Made by a program: the position numbers and the translations under genes. Of a stretch of 64,000 nucleotides of DNA, positions 1 to 8,944 are shown in pieces (positions within the stretch are counted from its first letter, which is position 1; each line of letters starts with the position of its first letter). The notes under the pieces are model-generated. The model saw nothing but the letters and a program-made list of their open reading frames with translations. It ran no database searches and was not told the DNA's origin. Location of the stretch: contig NZ_CP069163.1 of assembly GCF_018802765.1 (NCBI RefSeq), forward strand, positions 1,828,311 to 1,892,310, given 5' to 3'. The DNA comes from Paludibacterium sp. B53371 (GTDB lineage: Bacteria > Pseudomonadota > Gammaproteobacteria > Burkholderiales > Chromobacteriaceae).

Positions 1-1287
1 GGACAAAGGAAAGATCACCGGCTGCGCGACATGACGTGCCATCTCGCGGACGACGGCTTCGCTGAAACCACCGCGCTGCCCGGAAACGCCGATCAGAACC
101 GTCGGGTGGGCATGCCGCATGACATCGAGCAGGCTGTACTGGCCATGCTCTGCCGGCCCCCAGTCAGCGACGGCAGCCGCAGGCTGGACGAAACGCTGCT
201 GGAAGGATTCCAGACCACTGGATGAGGGCAAGCCCTCGACCAGCAGGCCATGGCGGTCGACCAGCCAGAAGCGGCGATCGGCCTCTTCCGGGGTCAGGCC
301 GGCCTCGACCAGGGCACGGTGAATCAGCGCAGCAATGCCGCAGCCGGCGGAACCGGCCCCCAGTACGGCAATGCGCTGTTCGGTCAGCGGCACGCCAGTG
401 ACATTGATGGCGGCCAGCAGTGTGCCGGTGGCGACGGCTGCGGTGCCCTGAATATCATCGTTGAAGGTACACAGTTGCTCGCGATAGCGCCCGAGCAGAC
501 GGTTGGCATTGTGTTTGGCGAAGTCTTCCCACTGCAGCAGCACATGGGGCCAGCGCTCGCGCACGGCACTGACGAACTCCTCGATGAAGGCATCGTATTC
601 GGCGCCGCGTACGCGCTGGTGGCGCCAGCCGACATAGAGCGGATCCGCCAGACAATCCGCATTGTCGGTACCGACATCCAGCATGATCGGCAAGGTCGTG
701 CGCGGATTCAGTCCGCTGCAGGCGACGTACAGTGCCAGCTTGCCAATCGGGATGCCCATGCCGCCCGCCCCCTGATCGCCCAGACCAAGGATGCGCTCGC
801 CGTCGGTCACCACAATGGCCTCGACGGCATCGAAATGCGGATGGGACAGGATCTGGCGAATCAGATGCTTGTGCGGATAGCTGAGAAACAGGCCACGCGG
901 ACGGCGATACAGATGACTGAAGCGCTGGCAGCCGGCGCCGACGGTCGGGGTATAGATCAGCGGCAGCATCTCTTCGATGTTTTGCGTCAGCAAGGCGTAA
1001 AACAGCGTTTCGTTGCTGTCCTGCAAATCGCGCAGCATCACATAGCGGTCCAGGTCGCTGTCCAGCGCACGCAAGGCCTGCAGGCGACGGGCCACCTGCT
1101 CTTCCAGCGTCTGGATCGAGGGCGGCAGAAAACCATGCAGATGCAGCTCGTCACGTTCGGCCTCGGTAAAGGCCGTGCCCTTGTTCAGCAGCGGGTTGGA
1201 CAGGACGTCGAATTCCCGCAGATCGGTTTCAATACTGAGTGGTTCGGCGTAGCGGATGCGATCGTCGGACTGGTGGGTAGCGCGCAT
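1..1287 (-). CDS. maeA: NAD-dependent malic enzyme (3' end outside window)
   Basis: This gene oxidatively decarboxylates malate to pyruvate and CO2 with reduction of NAD(P), a cytosolic anaplerotic reaction. Translation on the minus strand from ATG at 1287 gives MRATHQSDDR and then typical malic-enzyme blocks: YTPTVGAGC for malate binding, VVTDGERILGLGDQG, and FNDDIQGTAAVATG before the Rossmann motif AVLGAGSAGCGIA. These are the N-terminal malic domain and the NAD-binding domain in the expected order. The reading frame runs off the left edge with about 429 residues visible of the usual 540 to 560, so the C terminus is missing. An AG-rich stretch (GGGAGGATAG before the antisense start) is consistent with a ribosome site. 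The large SfcA/MaeA-type family is favoured over the MaeB type because of the YTPTVG and DIQGTA motifs; cofactor preference cannot be fixed from sequence alone. Confidence 0.93.
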   Translation of the reverse strand, partial: MRATHQSDDRIRYAEPLSIETDLREFDVLSNPLLNKGTAFTEAERDELHLHGFLPPSIQTLEEQVARRLQALRALDSDLDRYVMLRDLQDSNETLFYALLTQNIEEMLPLIYTPTVGAGCQRFSHLYRRPRGLFLSYPHKHLIRQILSHPHFDAVEAIVVTDGERILGLGDQGAGGMGIPIGKLALYVACSGLNPRTTLPIMLDVGTDNADCLADPLYVGWRHQRVRGAEYDAFIEEFVSAVRERWPHVLLQWEDFAKHNANRLLGRYREQLCTFNDDIQGTAAVATGTLLAAINVTGVPLTEQRIAVLGAGSAGCGIAALIHRALVEAGLTPEEADRRFWLVDRHGLLVEGLPSSSGLESFQQRFVQPAAAVADWGPAEHGQYSLLDVMRHAHPTVLIGVSGQRGGFSEAVVREMARHVAQPVIFPLS

Positions 1288-1390
1288 GCTGACTCTTTCT
1301 CGGGAGGATAGCCGCTATTTTCCGGCAAACAGCGGCCCCGCCCCATGCGAATTTTGCATGGGGTCACACAAGAAAATCATTGCGGAACAA

Positions 1391-2152
1391 TCAGCGCAGG
1401 AACAACCACAGGGTCAGCAAGCCCCCCACCAGCACGACAAAGCCGCGCAGCCACTTTTCCGGTAAACGGTGCATCAGCCAGGAGCCCAGCACGCCACCGC
1501 CGATCCCGCCAAGGCCAAGCGCCAGCGCGGCTTGCCAGTTGATCAGGGGGGAAAAGGCGAAAATGACCACGGCGGAAGCATTCATGGTCATGGCCAGGGC
1601 GTTCTTGGTGGCAGTGGCGGTCCTGACCGCCTGTCCGGCCACCGTGAGGGCCGCCAGCATCAGAATACCGATGCCGCCGCCGAAGTAGCCGCCATACAGC
1701 GCAATCCCGCCCTGGATGGCCAGCAAGGCCCCATAGGGAATCTGGGCCACGCCGACCGGGCCCGGCTTGCGCAGAAAGCTGCCCCAGAAAAACACGCCGG
1801 TGGCAAACAACACCAGCCAGGGCACCAGACGTGTAAACACACTGACCGGCGTAGACAGCAACAGGCAGGCGCCAAACACCCCGCCGGCCAGGCTGAGCCA
1901 GAACAGGGTACGAAAGCGCAGCGGCCCCACCCCCTCAACCAGCTTGCGTCCGGCAACGGCAGAGGTGATCTGGCTGGGAAACAGGGCGATGGTGGAGGTC
2001 ATATTGGCGGCCAGGGGATTGAGGCCGGCCAGCAACAGGGCCGGGAAGGTGATGAATGACCCGCCCCCTGCCAGAACGTTCTGGGTTCCGGCATACAAAC
2101 CCGCCAGGGCAATCAGCAAAAGGGTTGACCAGCTCAGGGGAACGGCAGTCAT
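1391..2152 (-). CDS. TauE/SafE family sulfite exporter-like membrane protein
   Basis: This is a polytopic inner-membrane protein of the TauE/SafE (former DUF81) family, whose members are linked to export of sulfite, sulfoacetate or other organic anions. The family signature is seen near the N terminus (AGGGSFITFPALL, then NMTSTIALFPSQ), followed by roughly eight hydrophobic segments and a second family-like repeat, YFGGGIGILML, in the C-terminal half. The ATG at 2152 is chosen; an in-frame TTG seven codons upstream is possible. It is divergent from the LysR regulator starting at 2260, and a 13-bp palindrome lies between them, so it may be that regulator's target. The substrate cannot be inferred. 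Confidence 0.85.
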   Translation of the reverse strand: MTAVPLSWSTLLLIALAGLYAGTQNVLAGGGSFITFPALLLAGLNPLAANMTSTIALFPSQITSAVAGRKLVEGVGPLRFRTLFWLSLAGGVFGACLLLSTPVSVFTRLVPWLVLFATGVFFWGSFLRKPGPVGVAQIPYGALLAIQGGIALYGGYFGGGIGILMLAALTVAGQAVRTATATKNALAMTMNASAVVIFAFSPLINWQAALALGLGGIGGGVLGSWLMHRLPEKWLRGFVVLVGGLLTLWLFLR

Positions 2153-2175
2153 GTTGGCTTTCGGTTTTAACAAGA

Positions 2176-2188
2176 GTAAATAATTTAC
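2176..2188. promoter_or_regulatory. Palindrome in divergent TauE/LysR promoter region
   Basis: The sequence GTAAATAATTTAC is a perfect 13-bp inverted repeat and fits the T-N11-A pattern of LysR-type binding sites. A second palindrome, TGATATATCA, lies at 2195-2204. Both sit in the AT-rich 107-bp gap between the divergent TauE-like and LysR genes. Assignment as an operator is inference from position and symmetry. Confidence 0.4.
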
Positions 2189-2259
2189 GACAATTGATAT
2201 ATCATATAAAGCCGTGCCTGACCGACCGGCCTCCGAACGCTGACTACCCCGACACCATC

Positions 2260-3168
2260 ATGATCCGTTTTCGCCAGATTGAAGCTTTTCGCCATCTGAT
2301 CATCACCGGCACTGGAACGGCTGCAGCCAAGCGCATGCAGATCACCCAGCCGGCCATCAGCCGATTGATTTCCGACCTGGAGGAAGACCTGGGCTTCTCT
2401 CTGTTCCGCCGCGAAAAGGGACGGCTGGAGCCGACGGTGGCCGGGCTGCGTTTTTATCGGGCAGTGGAAGAGAACTTTCTTGGACTGGAGCGACTCAAGC
2501 AGGTGGCCGACTCGATCCGCAGCGAGGCCTCGGAGAGCCTGAGCATTACCTGCCTGCCGGTCCTGTCGACCACCCTGCTGCCACTGGTGCTGCAGTTGTT
2601 CCGGCAAAGCCATCCGGAGGTGGTGGTCAAGGTAGATCCCTGCAGTCTGGGTGAGATCATGGCGCGCCTGCAGGACATGAAGACCGATGTCGCGCTGTCG
2701 CTGGAGTTTGCCGAGATTGCCGGTATCGAGATTGAACAGATTTTCGAGGCGCGCATGATGTGCGCCATGCCGGAAAATCATCCGCTGGCAGAAAAGACGC
2801 GGATTACGCCGCAGGATCTCGAAGGTCAGAACGTGATCGGCTGGCTGCCCAAAGGCTCGCTGTCCTTCGGGGCCGAGCGTTCGATTTTTGAAAATGCCGG
2901 CGTGCAGCCGCATTACACCATCGAAACCAACAATTCTCATACCCGTTACGCCATGGTCGCCAACGGGATGGGCGTTTCGATTGTCGAACCCTTTGCCTAT
3001 AGCGTCTGGAAAGCCCACGGTGTGACCATCCGGCCCTTCGAACCGGCCCCCAGCTACGGCTATGTACTGGCCTACCCGCGCGCCAGCCTGCGCTCCGAGA
3101 TCACCGAGGCCTTCCGCCAGGCCGTGCTGGAAGTGGTCAAGGGATTCAATTTCAACGTTAGCCCCTGA
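2260..3168 (+). CDS. LysR-family transcriptional regulator
   Basis: This is a DNA-binding transcriptional regulator of 302 residues, the usual LysR length. The N terminus reads MIRFRQIEAFRHL and contains the winged helix-turn-helix with AAAKRMQITQPAISRLISDLE, the most conserved LysR segment. Residues from about 90 onward form the periplasmic-binding-protein-like effector domain (SLSITCLPVLSTTLLP). The sequence resembles the OccR/NocR branch. The ATG at 2260 is preferred because translation upstream of it shows no family similarity. The gene ends only 14 bases before the Kdo-hydroxylase-like gene and is divergent from a TauE/SafE permease, so either may be regulated. The co-inducer is unknown. 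Confidence 0.9.
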   Translation: MIRFRQIEAFRHLIITGTGTAAAKRMQITQPAISRLISDLEEDLGFSLFRREKGRLEPTVAGLRFYRAVEENFLGLERLKQVADSIRSEASESLSITCLPVLSTTLLPLVLQLFRQSHPEVVVKVDPCSLGEIMARLQDMKTDVALSLEFAEIAGIEIEQIFEARMMCAMPENHPLAEKTRITPQDLEGQNVIGWLPKGSLSFGAERSIFENAGVQPHYTIETNNSHTRYAMVANGMGVSIVEPFAYSVWKAHGVTIRPFEPAPSYGYVLAYPRASLRSEITEAFRQAVLEVVKGFNFNVSP

Positions 3169-3182
3169 AAAGAGGATGCCAC

Positions 3183-4064
3183 ATGTCGTCAGACAGCCAG
3201 ATCGTTACCGCCCGGATCAACCCGGCCGAAGGCCAACCCGCGGATAGCGACCTTTTACTGTCGGCGCTCGAGACCGGCAAAGTATTGCATGTACCCAGCA
3301 TGCCTTTCGAGACCACGCCTGAAGAGCGACAAATGCTGGATCCGGTCCATGCAGTCAAAGGCCGCAAGAACATCAGCCTGCCCCCGCAGGCCGGACAGCT
3401 GATCGGCGTCGACCCGGCCAGTGCCGCCCATGACATCCTGCACGGCCTGGTGGCGCGTTACGCCCGCTCGGCGCGTCAGTGGATTGATCTGCTGTTTCCG
3501 GCCTATGCGGCCCACCTGATTGCCGCACCGACCAGTCTGCGCCTGCACCGTGTCGAGACCCGCCACGCCTCCTGGCGCAAGGATGACAGCCGGCTGCATG
3601 TCGATGCCTTCCCCTCGAGACCCAATCACGGCGAACGCATCCTGCGCGTCTTCATGAACATCAATCCGCACGGCGAGCCGCGGGTCTGGCGTGTGGGCGA
3701 AGCGTTTACGCCCATGGCGCAGCGCTTCCTGCCGCGCCTGCCCGTGCAATGGCCTGGCTCTGCCTGGCTGCAGCACCGCCTGGGCATTACCAAGCGTTAT
3801 CGCACACGCTACGACCACATCATGCTGAACCTGCACGATGCCATGAAGGCCGACCTGGCCTATCAGGCCGAGTGCCCGCAGGAAACCATCGCCTTTGCGC
3901 CCGGGGCTGGCTGGATCTGCTTTTCGGATCATGCCTCGCATGCCGTCATGTCCGGCCAGTTCATGCTGGAGCAGACCTTCTTCCTCAAGCCGGAGCACAT
4001 GGCCGACCCGCAGCAGGCACCGCTGGCCATGCTGGAAAAGCTGACCGGACGTACGCTGCGCTAA
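3183..4064 (+). CDS. kdoO: Kdo hydroxylase family protein (Fe(II)/2-oxoglutarate dioxygenase)
   Basis: The 293-residue product matches what I know of the KdoO family, iron/2-oxoglutarate dioxygenases that hydroxylate the 3-deoxy-D-manno-octulosonic acid (Kdo) of lipid A inner core to Ko. The motif [10 protein letters not shown] at about residues 138-147 supplies the H-x-D pair expected for Fe(II) coordination, and a later histidine in [12 protein letters not shown] (around 249-253) is the probable third ligand. [11 protein letters not shown] is the strand following the H-x-D. A GAGGA ribosome site precedes ATG 3183. It follows lysR by 14 bases and is probably co-transcribed. Its stop codon overlaps that of the convergent chemoreceptor. 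Family assignment is from recalled motifs, without a search. Confidence 0.78.
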   Translation: MSSDSQIVTARINPAEGQPADSDLLLSALETGKVLHVPSMPFETTPEERQMLDPVHAVKGRKNISLPPQAGQLIGVDPASAAHDILHGLVARYARSARQWIDLLFPAYAAHLIAAPTSLRLHRVETRHASWRKDDSRLHVDAFPSRPNHGERILRVFMNINPHGEPRVWRVGEAFTPMAQRFLPRLPVQWPGSAWLQHRLGITKRYRTRYDHIMLNLHDAMKADLAYQAECPQETIAFAPGAGWICFSDHASHAVMSGQFMLEQTFFLKPEHMADPQQAPLAMLEKLTGRTLR

Positions 4065-5677
4065 ACCCTGAAGCGCCTGATGGTCTCGTGCATGTGCAGC
4101 GTCAGCTTGTCCAGGGTGGTGGCCATTTGATGGGTATCGTGCGCCACGACGCTGTTATCGCTGGTCATGGCGGCGATGCGCTCGATCTGTTGCTTGATGG
4201 CCAGGCTGACTTCTCCCTGTTCCCGTATGGCGGCACTGATATGGGTCGCCATGCGCACGGCCTCCTCGCTGCCCTGCTGGATATTGCCGATGGTGCTGGT
4301 TACCTGTGAGGCGCGTTCGACACCGCGATCAACCAGCGTCACGGCTTCGTCGGTGCTGGTCACCGCCTCGCTGGCACTGTCCTGCATGGCCTTGATGGTC
4401 TGGGCAATCTGATTGGTCGAGGAGGTGGTGCGCTCGGCCAGCTTGCGCACCTCGTCGGCCACCACGGCAAACCCCCGCCCGGCCTCCCCGGCACGCGCCG
4501 CCTCAATCGCCGCATTCAAGGCCAGCAGGTTGGTCTGTTCGGCGATTTCACTAATCACCTGCGCCACCCCGCCGATCTGCTGACTGCTGTCCACCAGACC
4601 ATGGATGCATTCGGCGACACTTTTCACCGAACGCGAAATCTCGTGAATGTCACTCACCGTGCTCTCGATCACCACCCGCCCCTGCTGCGCCAGCTCGCCG
4701 CTTCGGGCCGACACAGTCGCCGCCTCCTGCGACTGATCGGCGACATAGGCGATGGCATTGGCCATCTGCTCGACATTGGTCGCCATGGCCGAAGCCGCTT
4801 CATTTTGCGCCGCACAGCGGGTAGACACCTTGCCGGAGTCCTGGCTCAGCCCCTGCACCATGCAAGCCACTTCACCAATATCGTGATTCAGCGCTTTCAT
4901 GCTCTGCTGCAGCATCTCGAGCAGACGGTTGAAGGCCTGGATGGTCTGGCCGATTTCATCCTGACGTCCATGCTGAATGCGACGCGAGAAGTCCAGATGA
5001 TCAATGACTTCGACGACCGTCTTGCGCATGGCCGCCAGCGGCAGCACGGCGGCTCGATACAGCCAGACCATCATCAAAAGGAAGATCGCCAGTACGGTGG
5101 CAACGCCGATGACGACACCGGCCTTGACCTCGTTCGCCACCCGAATCATCTCGTCCTGTGTCGAGGCGTATTGCTGGATGGACTGCTTGTTCAAGGCTTC
5201 CAGCTGACTGGTCATGGCATCAATGCGAACGTCAAAACCACTGCCGGGTTGTTTCATCATGGCATCGCCAGCCGCCTTGCCCTGCTTGAGGTAGGCATTG
5301 GCCATCTGCACACCGCTGTCATGCAAGGCATTCGCCTTGCTCTTGAGCTGGGCAATCTGATCGGCCGAGGAGGGATTGGCTTGCCGGGCCTGGTCCAGCG
5401 CCTGCTGCAACAAATCCAGATTGGTTTGAGCCTCTTTGAAGCTGTCGCTGTCACCCGTCAGGCTGGCATCGTTGAGGAATTGCTGAATCTGCACCGTGTT
5501 GTACCGCGCCATCGACAAGGCATCGGCAAAGGTATTGGCCTGGGGCAAGGATTGGCTGATCCCGCGATCCAGCGTTGACAATGACCACAGGCACCCCAGC
5601 AGCAAGACGCACAACAGCAAGGCCATGGTGCTGGCGAACACCAGCATCATGCCTTTGAAACTGAGTCCGACGCGCAT
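4061..5677 (-). CDS. Methyl-accepting chemotaxis protein (membrane-bound)
   Basis: This is a 538-residue transmembrane chemoreceptor that signals through CheA/CheW. A first membrane helix lies at about residues 10-31 and a second at about 188-210. Between them is a periplasmic four-helix-bundle-like sensor rich in Gln, Ala and Leu. A HAMP domain follows ([20 protein letters not shown]), and the cytoplasmic signalling hairpin is clear: [20 protein letters not shown] and [18 protein letters not shown] near residues 374-414. The ATG at 5677 is chosen because AGGGGGTGTC precedes it; ten further codons upstream are open but lack support. No C-terminal CheR-tethering pentapeptide is seen (it ends RRFRV). 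The ligand is unknown. Confidence 0.94.
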   Translation of the reverse strand: MRVGLSFKGMMLVFASTMALLLCVLLLGCLWSLSTLDRGISQSLPQANTFADALSMARYNTVQIQQFLNDASLTGDSDSFKEAQTNLDLLQQALDQARQANPSSADQIAQLKSKANALHDSGVQMANAYLKQGKAAGDAMMKQPGSGFDVRIDAMTSQLEALNKQSIQQYASTQDEMIRVANEVKAGVVIGVATVLAIFLLMMVWLYRAAVLPLAAMRKTVVEVIDHLDFSRRIQHGRQDEIGQTIQAFNRLLEMLQQSMKALNHDIGEVACMVQGLSQDSGKVSTRCAAQNEAASAMATNVEQMANAIAYVADQSQEAATVSARSGELAQQGRVVIESTVSDIHEISRSVKSVAECIHGLVDSSQQIGGVAQVISEIAEQTNLLALNAAIEAARAGEAGRGFAVVADEVRKLAERTTSSTNQIAQTIKAMQDSASEAVTSTDEAVTLVDRGVERASQVTSTIGNIQQGSEEAVRMATHISAAIREQGEVSLAIKQQIERIAAMTSDNSVVAHDTHQMATTLDKLTLHMHETIRRFRV

Positions 5678-5850
5678 GACACCCCCTGTCAATTTTTGGC
5701 GCTGCACAATTTATACTAAAGGCATATAGAAATTGTTAGGTCAGTCAAAACCAATAATCAACAAAAACCTTGGAGAAAGGCCCTGTCGCCGCGTACACAC
5801 TTGATGCGCAGCGACCCACACCCCAGCGGCCAAACCTCTGCACAAGGTGC

Positions 5851-6843
5851 CTACGCACTCCTGCCGGAAGGACCTGGCGTTGAGCCGCGGATCCGCAGTT
5901 GACCGGCAAGGACCAGTTTGCGTCTGACCAGATCAGGTTGAGCGATTCGCGCCAGCAGCATGTCGACTGCTGTCGCGCCGATCTCGCGTACCGGCTGTTC
6001 GATCACCGTCAGCCCGCCGCCGACCAGCTCGGTCCAGATATCGTTATCGAAGCCTGCCAGCGCGACATCGGCCGGAATGGCAAGCCCCATCTGACGCAAA
6101 CTGCGCAAGGTGTCGAGCAGCAGCAGGCCATTGCTGGCCAGCACTGCCTCGGGACGCTCCTCGCAGTGCATCAGGCCGGCCAGAACAGGCGCCGACCCCG
6201 CGCCACGTACAAAATGGGCCATCGGTGACAAGCCATGACGACGCATGGCGGCCTCATAACCGGCACAGCGCTCGGCCCCCGTGACGCTGAGGCTGCCAAA
6301 CAGACCGAGAATGCGGCGATACCCCCGTTCGATCAGATGCTCAGTCAGGTCACCGGCTGCACGGTGATTATCCAGAACCACGACATCCGCCAGCCCATCC
6401 GGCGCCTCACGGTCAATCATGACAATCGGGAAATCATGCTGCTGTGACCGAAAGCTGCGTGCCGTCACCCCCGTTGGCGCAAAGATCACGCCAGACACCC
6501 TTTCTTCAGCCATCAGTCGCAAATACATCGCCTCTCTTGCCCTGTCCTCATCGGCATTACAAAGAATGACTCGCTGGCCATGGCGATAGGCGACGTCCTC
6601 TACCGCTCGACTCACGGCGGTGAAGAAGGGGTTAAGAATGTCGGCAACGATCAGCCCGATGATGCCGCTCTGGCTTGATCGCAAGCGCCGGGCACTCAGG
6701 TTGGGGTGGTAGCCGAGCGCGCTGACCGCATCCATCACCCGCTGACGCAACGCCTGGCTGACCGGACCATTCCCCAGCGCCCGCGACACCGTGGCGACCG
6801 AGACACCGGCCAGGACGGCCACATCCTTGATCTTGACACTCAT
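5851..6843 (-). CDS. LacI-family transcriptional regulator, probable fructose PTS repressor
   Basis: This 330-residue regulator has an N-terminal LacI helix-turn-helix (MSVKIKDVAVLAGVSVATVS, then YHPNLSARRLRSS as hinge helix) and a periplasmic-binding-like core starting GIIGLIVADILNPFF. GGGAGAG precedes ATG 6843, which fixes the start in preference to a codon 12 residues upstream. The gene is divergent from the fructose PTS gene at 7264, with a 420-base shared control region holding two near-identical operator candidates. A role like FruR/Cra acting locally on fruA is inferred from this arrangement; the effector, possibly a fructose phosphate, is not shown by sequence. Confidence 0.9.
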   Translation of the reverse strand: MSVKIKDVAVLAGVSVATVSRALGNGPVSQALRQRVMDAVSALGYHPNLSARRLRSSQSGIIGLIVADILNPFFTAVSRAVEDVAYRHGQRVILCNADEDRAREAMYLRLMAEERVSGVIFAPTGVTARSFRSQQHDFPIVMIDREAPDGLADVVVLDNHRAAGDLTEHLIERGYRRILGLFGSLSVTGAERCAGYEAAMRRHGLSPMAHFVRGAGSAPVLAGLMHCEERPEAVLASNGLLLLDTLRSLRQMGLAIPADVALAGFDNDIWTELVGGGLTVIEQPVREIGATAVDMLLARIAQPDLVRRKLVLAGQLRIRGSTPGPSGRSA

Positions 6844-6952
6844 CCGCTCTCCCGCTGGCGCTGCTGCTGCTCTCTGCACCGCTACGCACTAGCAAATTTT
6901 CAAATTCAATGACAAACGGCCACGCCATCCACCTGGCGTTGCCCCGGTTAAA

Positions 6953-6966
6953 TGCAATCGTTTTCA
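6953..6966 (-). promoter_or_regulatory. Candidate LacI-type operator 1
   Basis: Read on the minus strand the site is TGAAAACGATTGCA. It has the central CG typical of LacI-family operators and shares 11 of 14 positions with the second site at 7132-7145 (TGAAAACGTTCGCA). It also resembles the enterobacterial FruR/Cra consensus half TGAAACG. It lies about 110 bases upstream of the regulator gene, consistent with autoregulation. Confidence 0.6.
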
Positions 6967-7131
6967 ATGCGTACACCCCGACCACCAAGGACACCCCGCC
7001 AATGCACAACACAAGGATAAACAGCTGCAAACCCACGCCATACCAAGACACAAGCGACAAAAAGAAAGCATCGTCTGACAGGCCGACACGATGACCGATC
7101 GTGTCCTGACAGGCCGCTGGCCAAGGCCTGG

Positions 7132-7145
7132 TGAAAACGTTCGCA
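7132..7145 (+). promoter_or_regulatory. Candidate LacI-type operator 2 upstream of fruA
   Basis: The site TGAAAACGTTCGCA has imperfect dyad symmetry around the central CG step and matches operator 1 closely. It sits about 120 bases before the fruA start, where a repressor would block initiation or elongation. The pairing of two such sites in one divergent promoter region supports a local LacI-family control circuit. Confidence 0.6.
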
Positions 7146-7263
7146 CACCGGCACAGGCCCAAACCCGCTGAGTCCCCATCCGCCACGCATTGTCTGCGCT
7201 GTCGGACAAAAGCGCACTTCGGCGCAGCACGCCGAAGCGCACCCCACCCACTCTGGAGAGTCC

Positions 7264-8937
7264 ATGTACCATTTATTGCTCGTTCTGCATCAAACCGACC
7301 CCATGCCTGAGACCGCCACGGTCGCCAAGGCATTGCAAAGCGCTGCCACCGCCTTTCCCTGCCGCCTGACCACATGCTATGCCGGTGACGCACGCCCCCC
7401 TCTCCCGGACGCCCATTTCGACGGCATCCTGCTGGTGGGCGACCCCATTGCGTTGCCATACGCCTCGACGCCCGTCCACCCGTTGAGTCTGCAAGCCGCA
7501 CAGGCTGACCCGGATGGTGCCTGGCGCACCTTGCTGGCAAAGCTGTCACCGGCACAGATGCCGCTGTTCATCGTGGCCATCACGTCCTGCACGGGAGGGG
7601 TGACGCATACGTTCATGGCGGCCGAGGGGCTGGAGATGGCGGCAGAGCAGATGGGGCACCGCATCAAGGTGGAGACCCAGGGGCAGGTAGGTTTGCGCAA
7701 CACCTTGACCGAACAGGAGATCGCCGATGCCGATCTGGTCATCATCGCTGCAGACACCCAGGTGATGCTGCACCGGTTTGTCGGCAAGCGGGTGTACCGC
7801 ACCGCCAGCGGCCAGGCCATCCGCGACGGCAAAAGCGTGATCGAGAAGGCCATCCGCGAGGCAACGCGACTGCCAGAGGGACCAACCGGCTCGGCGCAGC
7901 CGGTCACGGGAGGCAGGCTCGGTCATGCCGGCCCCTATGAGCACCTGATGACCGGGGTGTCTTTCATGTTGCCGCTGGTGGTCGCGGGGGGCTTGATCAT
8001 TGCGCTGGCCTTTGCCCTGGGCGGCATCTTCGTCGGCGACACCAGCCCGCCGGGCAGCCTGTCCTGGGCGTTGTTCCAGATTGGCGCCAAAGCGGCCTTC
8101 CCCTTGATGGTGCCGGTGCTGGCAGGCTATATCGCCTACTCGATCGCCGATCGGCCCGGCATTGCACCGGGGCTGGTGGGGGGCATGGTCGCCGTCAACA
8201 TGAATGCCGGCTTTCTCGGCGGCATCGCGGCCGGCTTCATTGCCGGTTATGGCACGGCCTGGCTGACGCGGCATCTGCGCTTGCCGCGCCATCTGAACGG
8301 GCTGGTGCCGATCATCCTGCTGCCACTACTGGGCACCCTGCTGACCGGATTGCTGATGACACTGGTGGTGGGTTCGCCCATGGCCTTCATCATGCAACAG
8401 CTGTCGGCATGGCTGAGCGGACTGCATGGCTCGAGCGCCCTGCTGTTCGGGGCACTGATCGGTTTGATGATGGCTTTCGACATGGGAGGACCGGTCAACA
8501 AGGCAGCCTATGGCTTTGCCACGGCCTTGCTGAGCGCCAAGGTCTGCGGCCCGATGGCAGCGGTCATGGCGGCCGGCATGACACCGCCGCTGGGGGTGGC
8601 GCTGGCCACCTGGTGGTTCGGCAGCCGCTTCAGCGAACAGGAAAGACAGGCGGGCAAGGCGACGGCCATCCTCGGCATGGCATTCATGACCGAGGGGGCC
8701 ATTCCCTATGCGGCCCGCGACCCGCTGCGGGTCATTCCGGCGCTGATGATAGGCTCGGCCGTCACCGGGGCGCTGACCATTCTGCAGGGTATCGAGCAAT
8801 GTGTGCCGCACGGCGGCATTTTCATCCTGCCTTTCCGGCAGATGATGTCTCAGCCCTGGCTGTTTTGCCTGAATGTGGCCATTGGCAGCATCGTCACTGC
8901 CCTGACCCTGCGCCTGCTCAAACAGCCGGCAACCTGA
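7264..8937 (+). CDS. fruA: PTS fructose transporter subunit IIBC
   Basis: This 557-residue membrane enzyme II phosphorylates fructose during uptake. The order is a degenerate N-terminal IIB' domain (about 1-95, no phosphocysteine), a IIB domain with the phosphorylation site in [17 protein letters not shown] (about 103-119), and a IIC channel domain from [21 protein letters not shown] onward with about eight hydrophobic segments and the conserved [11 protein letters not shown] loop. This matches the IIB'-IIB-IIC plan of FruA. It is divergent from a LacI-family regulator. The usual partners fruB (FPr or EIIA-HPr-EI) and fruK (1-phosphofructokinase) are not adjacent, so phosphate must come from components elsewhere. 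Confidence 0.93.
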   Translation: MYHLLLVLHQTDPMPETATVAKALQSAATAFPCRLTTCYAGDARPPLPDAHFDGILLVGDPIALPYASTPVHPLSLQAAQADPDGAWRTLLAKLSPAQMPLFIVAITSCTGGVTHTFMAAEGLEMAAEQMGHRIKVETQGQVGLRNTLTEQEIADADLVIIAADTQVMLHRFVGKRVYRTASGQAIRDGKSVIEKAIREATRLPEGPTGSAQPVTGGRLGHAGPYEHLMTGVSFMLPLVVAGGLIIALAFALGGIFVGDTSPPGSLSWALFQIGAKAAFPLMVPVLAGYIAYSIADRPGIAPGLVGGMVAVNMNAGFLGGIAAGFIAGYGTAWLTRHLRLPRHLNGLVPIILLPLLGTLLTGLLMTLVVGSPMAFIMQQLSAWLSGLHGSSALLFGALIGLMMAFDMGGPVNKAAYGFATALLSAKVCGPMAAVMAAGMTPPLGVALATWWFGSRFSEQERQAGKATAILGMAFMTEGAIPYAARDPLRVIPALMIGSAVTGALTILQGIEQCVPHGGIFILPFRQMMSQPWLFCLNVAIGSIVTALTLRLLKQPAT

Positions 8938-8944
8938 ATGTCCC

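Larger units (their letters stand above)
6844..7263. other. 420-base divergent control region between LacI-type regulator and fruA
   Basis: No convincing gene is present; the short open frames here lack ribosome sites and family features. The region contains two copies of a LacI-type operator (6953-6966 and 7132-7145) in opposite orientation, 179 bases apart. A clear ribosome site, CTGGAGAG, lies just before fruA. The stretch 6970-7080 is relatively AC-rich. No terminator or RNA gene was recognised. Confidence 0.6.

Noticed and set aside
250..1311. 353-codon plus-strand frame
   Set aside because: It is antisense to the malic enzyme, whose minus-strand translation shows all family motifs; the plus frame has no recognisable domain.
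6909..7272. Several frames of 60-105 codons in the fruA control region
   Set aside because: They lie on both strands over the operator sites, lack ribosome sites and have Cys/Trp/Arg-rich random composition.
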